A stretch of DNA of 64,000 nucleotides, taken from contig CBDFFN010000008.1 in the NCBI GenBank assembly GCA_965246795.1, positions 248,001-312,000 of the forward strand. The letters are read 5' to 3'. The stretch's first letter is position 1. Each line of letters opens with the position of its first letter. This document shows positions 1-10,300 of this stretch, in pieces. Position numbers and translations under genes: made by a program. The notes beneath the pieces are model-generated. The model was not told where the DNA came from. It saw only the letters and a program-made list of their open reading frames with translations, and searched no databases. The stretch is from JAJXWB01 sp965246795 (GTDB taxonomy: Bacteria; Pseudomonadota; Alphaproteobacteria; Rhizobiales; Beijerinckiaceae).

Positions 1-1160
1 TTCGGTACAAATTGCGGCATGCCGCCCGTCGCCTGCTCGAGCAGGGTTCGCGCACGTTGCTCGGCCGCCGGACGCGCGGGAACATCGATCCATGAGATCT
101 GGATGCCGCGCAGGAGATGTGCGGCAAGCGCGGCTTGCAGATCGGCATCGTCGGGATGGTTCGCGAGCGCCTTCTCTAGGATCGATCGCGCGAGCAAGAA
201 ATTGTCCGGCGTCGTGCGCACGATCGCGGCGTCGGCCTGTTCGATTGCGACATTGGCGTCGACGGATCGTGGGCTCTGCCGACGCAACGCGCTGATACGC
301 AGGGCGAGGGGGTAGCCGACACCAGCGACGAGCCGCGATGCAGCGAGACCTGCCGCAGATTGTTGGGTCGGCACATCGACGCCGCCGCTCCATTCCACCA
401 CTTGCGTCGATGCCCGAATGAGCCGTGCCCGCAGTCGCCAGCTGTCCCCAACGCTTTCGAGTTCGGCTGTGAGCACGAAGTCGGCGCGTTGCGTCGACGA
501 CGGACTGCTGGATGGTGGGAGAACGCGGACGTTCGGGATCTTCGACAGTCCGTCTGCGAGATCGCCTGCGACGATTGTTGCCATCGCAGTGGCATTTGCG
601 CTGCTGGCGTTGATCGATTGGATCGCAACGACCGGCGGACCACTCGCGAGGAATTGCGGTGCGATCACCCAGGCAACGGCAGCGGCGATCGTCATGCATA
701 CGACGACCGCCATCGAGATCGCGCTTGCCTGGCCCATGCTACGCGGAGGCGAAGGATCAGCGTGCCGTGCCGATACGACCTGCGGCTCTGGGAGTTCGAC
801 GTCGACGGAAGCAGCGGCGGCAGCGGTTCCGGCTTCCGTCATTTTCGGTTGTGTCGCGACATTTTCGGGCGTCGCTTCAAGGAGGTAACCGCGGCCGGGC
901 ATCACGCGGAGCAGCGAGCGGTGCTCGTCACCGAGCGCGTTGCGAATTTCCCGGATGCACTGGAAGAGGCTGTCGTCGCCGACATGCACGTTCGGCCACA
1001 CGCGCTCCATCAGGCTTTGCTTCGTGACGATGCGGCCGGGCGTTTCCGCCAACATCATCAGGAGCGCGAACCCTTTCGGACGCAGTCGAATGCGACGACC
1101 ATCGGCGCAAACCAGCTCGGCGCGCGACTCGTCGATCGCAAACTCGCGAAAGCGATGCAT
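1..1160 (-). CDS. Winged-helix transcriptional regulator with membrane segment and TPR-like C-terminus (partial)
   Basis: This is a one-component regulator resembling CadC/ToxR-type proteins. The 386 visible codons open with an OmpR/PhoB-type winged helix at about residues 1-95, including KQSLMERVW and the wing motif RVMPGRGYLL. A Pro/Ala-rich linker follows, then one hydrophobic stretch near residues 146-166 (AISMAVVVCMTIAAA), probably a single membrane pass. The C-terminal part looks helical and TPR-like (DADLQAALAAHLLRG) and runs off the left edge, so the gene is incomplete here. I chose ATG at 1160; an in-frame GTG at 1184 has no visible ribosome site. It points away from the secretion locus and could regulate it, which is inference. 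The effector is unknown. Confidence 0.8.
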   Translation of the reverse strand, partial: MHRFREFAIDESRAELVCADGRRIRLRPKGFALLMMLAETPGRIVTKQSLMERVWPNVHVGDDSLFQCIREIRNALGDEHRSLLRVMPGRGYLLEATPENVATQPKMTEAGTAAAAASVDVELPEPQVVSARHADPSPPRSMGQASAISMAVVVCMTIAAAVAWVIAPQFLASGPPVVAIQSINASSANATAMATIVAGDLADGLSKIPNVRVLPPSSSPSSTQRADFVLTAELESVGDSWRLRARLIRASTQVVEWSGGVDVPTQQSAAGLAASRLVAGVGYPLALRISALRRQSPRSVDANVAIEQADAAIVRTTPDNFLLARSILEKALANHPDDADLQAALAAHLLRGIQISWIDVPARPAAEQRARTLLEQATGGMPQFVP

Positions 1161-1414
1161 GATCTGGTGCCTATCCCACAGCACGGGGGGCGAGACAACG
1201 TGTCAGGCCGGGTCGACGCGGATGAGCGCGTCGGCGATGGTGAGTCTCGCTGTTCGGGAAACGTTCGTCGTCGCAGGAGCTGCCGCGTCGGTTTCGGACC
1301 GACGGTCAGCGACGCCTGGGCATGCGCCGCTGCGCTGAGTTGCTGGCGCGAGTCGCCCCGCTAATGTGTTGCGTGCGTGCCGCACCTGTCCGCGGCTTTG
1401 CAGGGAGTGCGGCC

Positions 1415-1433
1415 AATATCAGAAAAATATCAG
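1415..1433. promoter_or_regulatory. 11-bp-spaced direct repeat in the divergent intergenic region
   Basis: The gap 1161-1598 separates the winged-helix regulator from the exported-protein gene, and I see no convincing gene in it. It contains two copies of AATATCAG, at 1415-1422 and 1426-1433, whose starts are 11 bp apart, about one helical turn. OmpR/PhoB-type winged helices commonly bind direct repeats with this spacing, so this could be the operator of the adjacent regulator. The link is inference from spacing and position only. Confidence 0.3.
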
Positions 1434-1598
1434 CGAGGATCAGGCGTGTCGCCGCGACGGTATCGGCGTAGTCTGCCAAGTATTTGACGAGTTTTGCGGC
1501 GATAGACCGCGTCGTGTCGTTCAGCGTAGGGGCGTCACGACCGCAATAGCCATTCCCGTTCCCAACGTTTTGCGTTATGATTTCATTAACTTTGTTAT

Positions 1599-2396
1599 GT
1601 GTTGGAGGGGTGCTTTGGCCGATTTCGGTCGTCTTTGCCGCGACTTAACGCGTCTGCAGCTTCGTCTCTCGCACGCCTGCATCGCTTCGCGCTTGCTGCG
1701 ATCGCTGGTCTGGCCTTCATCACGTCGGCAACCGCGCAGCAGCCGAAGCCTGCAAAGCCTCCCGAGGCGCCTCCGGCGGCGCGTAGTTCCGAGATGGCAC
1801 CGGCCGCAAAGCCAGCCGAAGCACCCGCCGGCGATGCCGCGGCATTCAAAGTGTCTGGCTTCCGGTCCGCGCGTTTCGGCATGGACGAAGCTGAGGTCCG
1901 TGCAGCGATCGCGAAAGACCTCAATGTGCAGCCGAGCGCCATCGCCAAGGCGCAGAACCTTGCCGACCGCACCGACCTCCTAAACGTCCGGGCCCCGGAC
2001 GTACTCCCCGGCGGTGGTGCGGCCGATGTCGCCTACGTATTCGGTTTCCAGTCGAAAAAGCTGATTCAGGTCAGCGTCGTCTGGTCGAAGGCGAGCGACA
2101 AGGTGCTCGAGGCGCCACAGCTCGTCGCCAACGGCGAGGCGCTGAAGAACTACTTCCTCGCGGAAAACTTTCCCGCCGGTTCGGTAACGACCGATCTCGC
2201 CGTTCGCGACGGGATCGTTTTGTTCCGCGGTATCGACGCCGATGGCCGCGCCAAGGCCGTGATGTTGCGCGGCACGATCACCGCCGGTGCCGACGAGAAG
2301 GCGGCGCGCAATTTCGCACCGTCATCGCTTGTCGTTCTTTACATGGCCGATCCGAAGACGCCGGACGTCTTCAAGGTGCCGGCCGGCAAGTTCTGA
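1599..2396 (+). CDS. Exported protein of unknown function upstream of the adhesin
   Basis: I do not recognise the family of this 265-residue protein. The N-terminus is basic and then hydrophobic (FALAAIAGLAFITSATA) and ends in a plausible signal-peptidase site before QQ. A Pro/Ala-rich spacer (about residues 47-80) and a folded domain of about 180 residues follow. GTG at 1599 is the longest start; TTG at 1602 or 1635 is also possible, because the GGAGGGG at 1604-1610 lies inside the ORF start. It sits 75 bp upstream of the giant adhesin in the same direction, so it may be an accessory periplasmic or surface factor of the two-partner system. No catalytic motif is evident. Confidence 0.6.
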   Translation: MLEGCFGRFRSSLPRLNASAASSLARLHRFALAAIAGLAFITSATAQQPKPAKPPEAPPAARSSEMAPAAKPAEAPAGDAAAFKVSGFRSARFGMDEAEVRAAIAKDLNVQPSAIAKAQNLADRTDLLNVRAPDVLPGGGAADVAYVFGFQSKKLIQVSVVWSKASDKVLEAPQLVANGEALKNYFLAENFPAGSVTTDLAVRDGIVLFRGIDADGRAKAVMLRGTITAGADEKAARNFAPSSLVVLYMADPKTPDVFKVPAGKF

Positions 2397-2769
2397 AGTC
2401 GAGCGGCCTGTCCGCCGCTTTCGGTTTTCGAAGAGGGCGTCTCGCGTAAGCGCGATGCTTGAGGGGTAAAGGTGGGAAAGACTGTCACGGCCTCGCGCAG
2501 CGCTGCGCGTCTTCGGACGCGCCTGCTGCATACGTCTGCGCTGATCCCGGCGGCGGCTGCGTCTTGGATTCGCGCCGGCCGCGCTCGCGCAGGCCGTCAA
2601 TCTCGGTCAACTCAACGGAAACAATATTGTTCCCGATGGACGCACAGCGACGACGCTGAGTGTCACCGGACGCACGACGGATATCCGCACGGGCACGATC
2701 GTCGGCGGTAAAGCCTACAACTCGTTCTCTAGCTTTGGACTCGCACAAGGCAATACGGCCAATCTCTAC

Positions 2770-3549
2770 GTGCCGTCGAACGCCAGCGTACTCGTCAACA
2801 TCGTCCGCAACTCCGCGGTCGACATCCAGGGCACGCTGAATTCCTACAAGAACGGTTCGATCGGCGGCAACGTTGTCTTCGCCGATCCCTATGGATTCGT
2901 CGTCGGCCCGCAAGGCTCGGTCAACGTCGGCAAGCTGACGGTCGTCACGCCGAGTTCGCAGGTCCTCGATCAGATGATCGACGCGCGCGGCCGCATCAAC
3001 GGCGCGCTGACCGACCAGGTCATTTCCGGCAAGACGGCGATTTCGCCTGATGGCGCTGTCGTCGTGAAAGGCGCGATCAACGCCCCGCGCGGCATCTCCA
3101 TCACCGCGCAAGACGTGCGGGTCGCGGGCTCCGTCGAGGAAGCGCAGCGTTACGCGCAGCGCCGCGCGCTCTTCGAGTCTTCCGTCAATGCCAAAGGCAT
3201 GGTGGAAGGCGGCGCGCTCGTCGCCCGCAACGGTTCCATTCAGATCGTCGCCGTCGGCAACGTCAACATCGGCGGCGTGGTGAATGCCGGTGGTACCGGT
3301 CGCACGGGCGGCAGCATCTCTGTCGCCGCCGGCAACAACCTCAAGATCCGGTCGTCTGCGAAGATCGCCGCGACGTCGAAGAAACCCGGATCGACCGCGC
3401 CTTCGGTGACGCTGACGGCGAGCAATGTGAAGGTGAAGGGTTCCGTTAAGGCGGTCGCCGCGGCCGGCGGCGCAGCCGGCGAGATCGGTATTACCGGCTC
3501 GAGCATCAGTTTCACCGACAGTGCGGACGTGTCGGCAGCCGGCAAGGGG
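2770..3549 (+). CDS. TpsA segment 1: secretion (haemagglutination-activity-like) domain
   Basis: This open segment carries the N-terminal two-partner secretion domain recognised by the POTRA domains of TpsB. In this frame the mature region starts upstream, after APAALAQA near 2572-2595, and reads through NIVPDGRTATTLSVTGRT and YVPSNASVLVNIVRN to ADPYGFVVGPQGSVN, the counterpart of the NPNG-type turn of FHA. Beta-helix coils such as GNVNIGGVVNAGG follow. ATG 2770 is only the first ATG in this frame and not the likely biological start, which is GTG 2472 in another frame. An extra G in GGGG at 3546-3549 moves the coding sense into the next segment; the open frame itself runs out of sense to 3849. 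Confidence 0.7.
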
Positions 3550-6500
3550 TGCGTCGGATGGCGGAAAGGTCGTCGTCAAGGCGACCGATACGACGAGCGT
3601 CGACGCCGGCGCAAAATTCTCTGCTGCAGCACTTGGCACCGGCAACGGCGGCTTCATCGAGATCAGCGGCAACAAGGTCGCGGTGGCGTCGGGCGTCACC
3701 TTCGACACAGGCGCCGTTTCGGGCAAGGCCGGCAAGCTGCTTTTCGATCCGGATCAACTCATTATCGGCGGCGTCGCCCAGGCCAATCCGGGCAACACCC
3801 CGACCGTGGGTTCGAGCGCGCTGCCGAGCATCTACACGCAAGGCGGTGACGTCGAGCTTGATGCCAACACATCGATCGTCATCAACGGTGTCATCGACAC
3901 GCGCAAATACGGTGGCGCACACATCGTGGGTCTTCTGTCGGATGCGAACGTCATCTCGACCGGGAGCTCCGGTTCGATCACGCTCAGCGCGCCATCTATC
4001 ACCATCAATAGCACCGGCGCGCTCTACGCCGACGCGAACGGTTATAGCCTCTTCCACGGCGGCGCGGTGACGCTCAGCGCCACAGTGACGGACTCGCAGG
4101 CGCAACTGCCGTCCTCGGCGACGACGGGCATCACGATCAATGGCGCGATCACCGGCGCGTCCGTGTCGGCGACGGCGACATCGACAGCGAGCACGCAGTT
4201 TCTGAATTCCGCGTTGGGGATGGCGCAGTTCGGTTCTGGCGCAACCTTCGGCATCATCACCGGGATTGCCGGCGGCTATGTGAAGTCTGAGGCCGAAGCG
4301 AAGGTTACTGTCGGCTCGAGCGGTTCGATCAAAAGCGGCGGGACGGTCACGTTGTCTTCGATCGGCAGCGAGACGGCGACCGATCCGGCGATCGCGGCCT
4401 CGCTCAGCGCGGTGCAGAACTATGTCGCCGCGGGCGTCGTCGTCGGCGTCGTCAACGCGAATGTCGCGACCGAGGTTCAGTCCGGCGCTTACATCAGCGC
4501 GGGCGATCTCAGGATCCTCTCGACGAACGACGCGAACCTTGCGGTCGCAGCGATCACGTTCACGACGTCGGCGGCAACCGGCGCGACGTTCGCCTATTCC
4601 ACTGGCACGCTAAACACGCGGGCCTATGTCGACCCCGGCGCTTCGCTCGTCCAGGCCGGCAACGTCACCGTCGCGGCAAAGGCGACGAACAGTTTTGCCA
4701 CGTCAGCCTCGAGCCTCGCCGGCGGCGCTGGTCAGGGGTCGGTTGCGGTCGCGATCAGCGACATCACGTCGAAGGCCGTCGCCAATCTGGGCGCCAACGT
4801 CGCTGCTTCGGGCGATGTGACCGTCTATGCCGGCTCCAACAACGCGAATAACTCGGTGAAGGCGTCGAGCACGGTCGGTAGCCCGGCCCTGATCTCCGGC
4901 ATCACCGGCGCGATCAGCGGCACGTCGCTTGAAGCCCTCTTTTCGCCAGGCAAGTTCTTCGATTCCAGCGGCGCGGGCGCCGTCGCGAACGCCAACGACA
5001 CAGCGTCCACGTCGCGGGTCGGCCTGACGCTCGCGCTCAACGAGTCGAGCCTGAGTTCGTCTGCATCGATCGCGAAACTGACGCCGGATTCGAACGGTGT
5101 GCTTCAGGCTGGCAGCGGCCTGCAGACAGTGACTGCGACAGGCAATGTCGCTGTCATCAGCGTCCTGAAGGACGCCGGCATCCGCGGCGATGCCGAAGCG
5201 TCGATCAATTCAGGGGACGGTGCGCTCGCCAATCCGACAACGAACGGCGCGTTGGCGATGGCCGTCAACGTTACGCAGATCACGCATAACTCGAACGCTT
5301 TCATCGGTTCGGGCGTCACGGTCAGCGGCAACAATGTCGGCGTCGCGGCGTCGATCGAGATCCCTATCACCAATAGTTGGACGAACTTTGCAGGCTTCAC
5401 GGAAGTCACAAGGCATCTCAACGGAAATTTGGGTGTCGCGGGAAGTATCCTGACCTCCTATGCGGAGGCGGATTCGAAGGCGACGCAGACCGGGCTTTCC
5501 GGCGCCGTGAATTATCTGCAGATTACCAACAACACCACGGCGTGGATCGGCAGTGGTGCGCATGTGTCGTCAACGAACTCAAACGCCTGCGCGAGCTCCT
5601 GCTGGAGCACAGCGCTTAGCGCTGTCGGGATCGGTGCGTTCACGTGGGACAACAATGTTGTCGTGCGCGCGACGACCACCACGCAGACGGTCAATATCGG
5701 TGGTAATTTTTCGTGGCTGACGTTCTTCGGCACGAACGGCACGGCGCCTGACAGCAACGCGGTCGGCGGCGCCGCGAACGCGAACATCTTCGCCTCGAAC
5801 ACGGTGGCCGGGATCGGCGCCGGAGCGATGGTGAATCTCACGGCCGGGGGCCTGACAGTCGACGCCGAAACGCGCGATCTCGTTTACGCCGTTGCGCCGA
5901 CCTCCGGCAAAGGCGCGGGCCTTGCGCTCAACGGGATCGCATCCGTACTGCAGTTCAACAACACGACCTGGGCCGGCATCAGCAAGGATGCGCAGGTCAC
6001 GGCGACGACCGTGAACGTCAATGCGCAACAGACGATCTCGGCCTTCGACGTTGCTGGCGCGGTCGGCTCGAGCTCGGAGAGCGGCGTCGGCATTTCGGTC
6101 GCGCTCGCGTCGGTCTCGACGGATACAAAGGCATTCATCGGCGATGTATCGGGCGCGCTCACTAAGACCGGCGCGACGGGCGACGATATTGGCGTAGCGG
6201 CGACCTCAAGCGGTTTCGTCGATAGCTTGCACCTCTACGTCGATGCAACGACGGCAGGGCGCTTCACGACCGTATCCATCTCCGCGCAATCTGCGAACAA
6301 CACGCCCGATGTGACGGCGCCGCCGGCCGTACAGGCGACGCAACCTTCGACCGCCACCTACCTCGAAAAAGCAGCGTTCTTCTTCGTCGGCATCCAGGCC
6401 GGCTTCGTCGCGAAGATAGACGCTGCCTATAACGCTCTCACGCAGAAGAACACGCAGGTCGTCAACGGCGGGGACAGCACGGCGGGCGCGGGTAGCGCGT

Positions 6501-7282
6501 CCATTGCGCTGACATCGCTCAACACGACGGCATCGATCGCAGACGCGCGGATCCGGTACGGCGCAGGTGGCGTCAACACCGTCGCCGTGCAGGCCGTGAA
6601 CAACACGATCATCGACACGGCAGCCGGCGGTGCAGCGCTGTCGAAGGGCGCGCCGGGGACGGACAAGGCTGGCGCCTATGCTGGGGCCGTCGCCGTCACG
6701 CTGAGCGACGGAATGACGACGGCATCGATCGCCTCGTCCAATCTTGCTGCAAGCGAAGTTTCGGTGAAGGCGCTCGCGGGCGGCGAGACGACGACCATCG
6801 GCATCGCGCTTGCGGCATCCGTCACAGCCAGTTCGTCGTCCGGCGGAACGGCCGCCTCGGCCTCGGTGTCCGTCGCGCAGCTTCATGACGGCGTGAACGC
6901 ATCGGTCGACAGTTCCACCGTCGCGAATGTGTACGGCGCAGGAAACCTGTCCATCATCGCCGCGCAGGAAACGAACATCGGGATCGGCGGCGGTTCCCTC
7001 TACATCCGTGCAGGCGGTTCTGGCAGCGGCTTCGGCGTTGCGCTGACCTATGCCGAGATCGGCGACCCGTCCGGTGGCGCGGCGGTCTCCGCAACACTCT
7101 CGAATTCTTCCGTTCAAAGCTACAATGCGCTGAACGTGCAGGCGCTCGGCCTCAAGCCGCATCCTGTCGGGTGCGGCGGTCGCGGGCGGCGGTCGCGGAT
7201 GCGAGCGGATTCGCTGGCGCGATCGTCGTCAACGACATCAACCCGACCATCATCGCGAGCATCACGAAAACGCCGGCTGTAG
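3521..7282 (+). CDS. TpsA segment 2: beta-helix repeat region
   Basis: This is the second open portion of the adhesin. True coding sense begins at about 3549 (SDGGKVVVKATDTTSVDAG) and ends near 7157 (NALNVQALGLK); the codons up to the stop at 7280-7282 are out of frame. The sequence is a long series of Ser/Thr/Ala/Gly-rich strands of the LktA-family type, with recurring GxGVGxSVA and NNTTAWIG-like motifs, and no catalytic motif. Unusually for this protein, 5590-5605 encodes two cysteines (NACASSCWS). It is in the same frame as segment 3, from which it is separated by about 130 bp containing three compensating single-base shifts. Confidence 0.65.
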   Translation: MRTCRQPARGASDGGKVVVKATDTTSVDAGAKFSAAALGTGNGGFIEISGNKVAVASGVTFDTGAVSGKAGKLLFDPDQLIIGGVAQANPGNTPTVGSSALPSIYTQGGDVELDANTSIVINGVIDTRKYGGAHIVGLLSDANVISTGSSGSITLSAPSITINSTGALYADANGYSLFHGGAVTLSATVTDSQAQLPSSATTGITINGAITGASVSATATSTASTQFLNSALGMAQFGSGATFGIITGIAGGYVKSEAEAKVTVGSSGSIKSGGTVTLSSIGSETATDPAIAASLSAVQNYVAAGVVVGVVNANVATEVQSGAYISAGDLRILSTNDANLAVAAITFTTSAATGATFAYSTGTLNTRAYVDPGASLVQAGNVTVAAKATNSFATSASSLAGGAGQGSVAVAISDITSKAVANLGANVAASGDVTVYAGSNNANNSVKASSTVGSPALISGITGAISGTSLEALFSPGKFFDSSGAGAVANANDTASTSRVGLTLALNESSLSSSASIAKLTPDSNGVLQAGSGLQTVTATGNVAVISVLKDAGIRGDAEASINSGDGALANPTTNGALAMAVNVTQITHNSNAFIGSGVTVSGNNVGVAASIEIPITNSWTNFAGFTEVTRHLNGNLGVAGSILTSYAEADSKATQTGLSGAVNYLQITNNTTAWIGSGAHVSSTNSNACASSCWSTALSAVGIGAFTWDNNVVVRATTTTQTVNIGGNFSWLTFFGTNGTAPDSNAVGGAANANIFASNTVAGIGAGAMVNLTAGGLTVDAETRDLVYAVAPTSGKGAGLALNGIASVLQFNNTTWAGISKDAQVTATTVNVNAQQTISAFDVAGAVGSSSESGVGISVALASVSTDTKAFIGDVSGALTKTGATGDDIGVAATSSGFVDSLHLYVDATTAGRFTTVSISAQSANNTPDVTAPPAVQATQPSTATYLEKAAFFFVGIQAGFVAKIDAAYNALTQKNTQVVNGGDSTAGAGSASIALTSLNTTASIADARIRYGAGGVNTVAVQAVNNTIIDTAAGGAALSKGAPGTDKAGAYAGAVAVTLSDGMTTASIASSNLAASEVSVKALAGGETTTIGIALAASVTASSSSGGTAASASVSVAQLHDGVNASVDSSTVANVYGAGNLSIIAAQETNIGIGGGSLYIRAGGSGSGFGVALTYAEIGDPSGGAAVSATLSNSSVQSYNALNVQALGLKPHPVGCGGRGRRSRMRADSLARSSSTTSTRPSSRASRKRRL

Positions 7283-7315
7283 CTGGAACGGAATCCCGTC
7301 ACGGGCGGCATTAAC

Positions 7316-10300
7316 GTGACCGGCGACGTGACCGTGTCGTCTTCTGGTAGCATCGACGGCACGCTTCATACGATCATCGCGGATGCTGCAACGTCATCGA
7401 ATGGCGGCGCAACTCCGACGAGCGATTCCGGCCTCGATTTCTCGGGCAACGGCCTCAACCCGTCGGCGTCGTCCGGCGCGGCGATCATCGCAGTCGCCGG
7501 CAATGTCGGTTTCGGCAAGAGCAACGTCGGCCTCTCGCTCGTCGTCAACCATATTGCGCAATCGAACGTGGCCATGATCGACGGCGTGACGCTGACGTCC
7601 GGCGGCACGGTTGCGGTGTCGGCGTTGAACGGCGCCGATATCATCGGCGTCGCCTTCGGCGTCAGCGTGTCGACGGGCGGTGTCGCCGGCGTCGGCTCGG
7701 TCGCCTATAATTCCATTGCCGACAGCGTCATCGCTCAGATCGGGCACGACACGTTCATGGCCGGTGATTCAGCCGGCAATTTCGCCGCGTCGATCCGTGC
7801 GGCCGCCGTCACGGTCACGGCGACCGACAGTGCGACGATCCGGGGTGCGGCGGGCGCCATCGCGATCAATCTCGGTGGCGGCAACGCCGTCGGCGTCTCC
7901 GCCGTCATCGACCAGATCTCGAACTACATTTCCGCCGAGATCGCCGGCGCACAGATCCGTGCCGACCAGACCGTCGCGGGGCTGTCGAATTCGGTGACAG
8001 TCGCTGGGTCTTCGACCGCCGACATCACATCGGTCGCGATCGGCGCAGCGGCTACACGCGGCAACCGTCCGCCGGGTGTGCCGTCGTCACAGGACAATTT
8101 CCGAACGCTGGTCGGCAATCTGCGGCCGGCGTCGCCGACATCGCTCGCGGCACGCGGTGGGTCAGCGGCCTTCTTCAATTTCGGCCCGCCGCCGGTGCCT
8201 TCGCCGCCGCCCTCGAACGGCATCTCCGGCGCAGGTTCGATCGTCGTCAGCACCGAAGCGACGACGGTCAATTCCTACATCGGGAAAGGCGCGCTGTCGG
8301 TCGGTTCCGATGTCGACGCCAACGGCAATGTCGTCGTGACGGCCGCCAACCGCGACAAGATCGCAGCCTATGCTGGCGCGCTGTCGGTGTCGGCCGGCGC
8401 GGGCTCGGGGATCGGCATCTCCTTCGTGCTGAATACGATCAGCGGCAACACGCTCGCTTATGTCTCGAACAGTTCCGTCGATGCGCAAGGCGTCGGCACA
8501 GGCGCTGTCGTCGACAACGGCCTACTCACGACGGATATCGACCCGAAAGCTTCGCGTACGCCGGCGAGCAATCCGTCCTTCAGCGACGGCACGAATACCG
8601 TCAGCGGCATCGCCATCGTCGCGACGGAGCAACAGATCGTCGACACGGTCGCGGTGGTCGCCAGCATCAGCACATCGGACAATGCGATCGCCGCCAATGC
8701 GATCACGAACACGATGAGCGGCAATACGAAGGCTTACGCCGACGCCTCGACGCTGAACACGCATCTCCAGACGGGCGCAACGTCGGACGTGCAGATCACG
8801 GCGGCAAGCCGCGTCTTCGCCAACAATCTCGACATAGGCGTCGCCCTTTCCGGCGGTACGGCGGCCGGCACGATCGTGCTGCTCCTGAACAAGATGGACG
8901 GGCAGACGTCTGCCTATGCGAACAACACGAGCATCGGCACGGCCGTCGGGCCGGCCGGCAATATCGCGATCCGCGCCGACGCCTGGGAAGGCACCGTCGG
9001 CGAGGCCGTCGGCCTTGCGGTCTCCGGTGGTCTCGGTGTGTCCGGCTCGGCGCTCGTCAATATCTTTGGCGCGAACACGTCGGCCTACCTAACGGGCGGC
9101 GCGACGAATGCCGGGAGCCTCGATGTCGAGGCGACGACGAAGAACGGTTATTTCGCCGCCGTCGGCAACGCGGCCGTCGGTTCGACAGCGGGCGTGGGCG
9201 CCAGTGTCATCGTCGGCCTCGTGAACAACACGACTCAAGCCTACGTCGGTAGCCCCACGACTTCGAGCGCGACGAGCGTCACGCTCGGCGGGCCGCTGAC
9301 CGTCGCGGCAAAGACGATCACGAATACGCAAAGCTACGAGATCGGCGCCGGGATCGGCGGCACGGCCGGCATTTCGGCGACCGTCACCTTCTCGCAGATC
9401 ACCAACCAGACGCTCGCGCAGATCGCAAACGCGACCGTTTTGGTTCCGTCGACCGTCGATCCCGCTTCCGGGACGATCACCGTCTCATCGACGGAAACCA
9501 CGTCGTTGAACTCTCTGGTGGGCGGTCTCGCCGGCGGCGGATCGGCCGGTGTCGGCGCCAGCGCCAACATCATGATCCTGAAGAGCTCGAATGCAGCGCG
9601 CATTCTCGGCAGCACGGTCACGACGCCAGGCGAAGTCGACGTCTTGGCGACCAGCACGCGCGACATTGGCATGATCACGACGACCGCCGGTCTTGGTGGC
9701 GCCGCCGGCATCGCTGGCAATGTCGGCGTAATTATCGTCGGCGATTCGGCCTCGAGCGATCAGTCCAGTTCGCTCGGCGACAATGTCACCAGCGCAAGCA
9801 TGGCGACCGGCCAGAGCCTTTCGGGCGCTTTGGGCGCCGGCATCGACGGCATCTCTGCCACGGTCGAAGGCGGCACCGTTACGGCCAACACGGTGAAAAT
9901 TCACGCGGCCGGCTACGTCGCGACCTCGAACGTCTCAGGCTCGCTCGCTGTTGGCGGCCTTGCGGGCTTCGGTGCCGCCGTCGCGTACACGACCGTGCAG
10001 CAGGCGGTGACCGCGAAGGCCACCGGGGGCGCGCTGCACGTGTCCACGCTCGATGTGAACGCCACGGCCGGCGACGACCCGGCGGGTGGCGTCGCTGTGG
10101 GCACGATGGCGCTTGCGGGCGCGGGCGGCTTTGTCGGCGTCGGCGCGGCTGTCGCCGTATCGCAGGACAAGAACAAGATCACGGCGCTCGTCGGCTCGAC
10201 CGTGAACGGTGGCACGACGACGGCCGGATCGACCCCGGTCACTCTGACATCCGGGTCGGTCACGATCTCGGCCAACGATGCCTCCAGCGTTCGCTCCGAT

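Noticed and set aside
176..643. Open frame of 155 codons on the minus strand, and several plus-strand frames over 19-1364
   Set aside because: They overlap the winged-helix gene in other frames; their Arg/Ser-rich composition is typical of shadow frames in GC-rich DNA.
1203..1385. 60-codon minus-strand frame upstream of the winged-helix gene
   Set aside because: No ribosome site or conserved feature; kept as intergenic.
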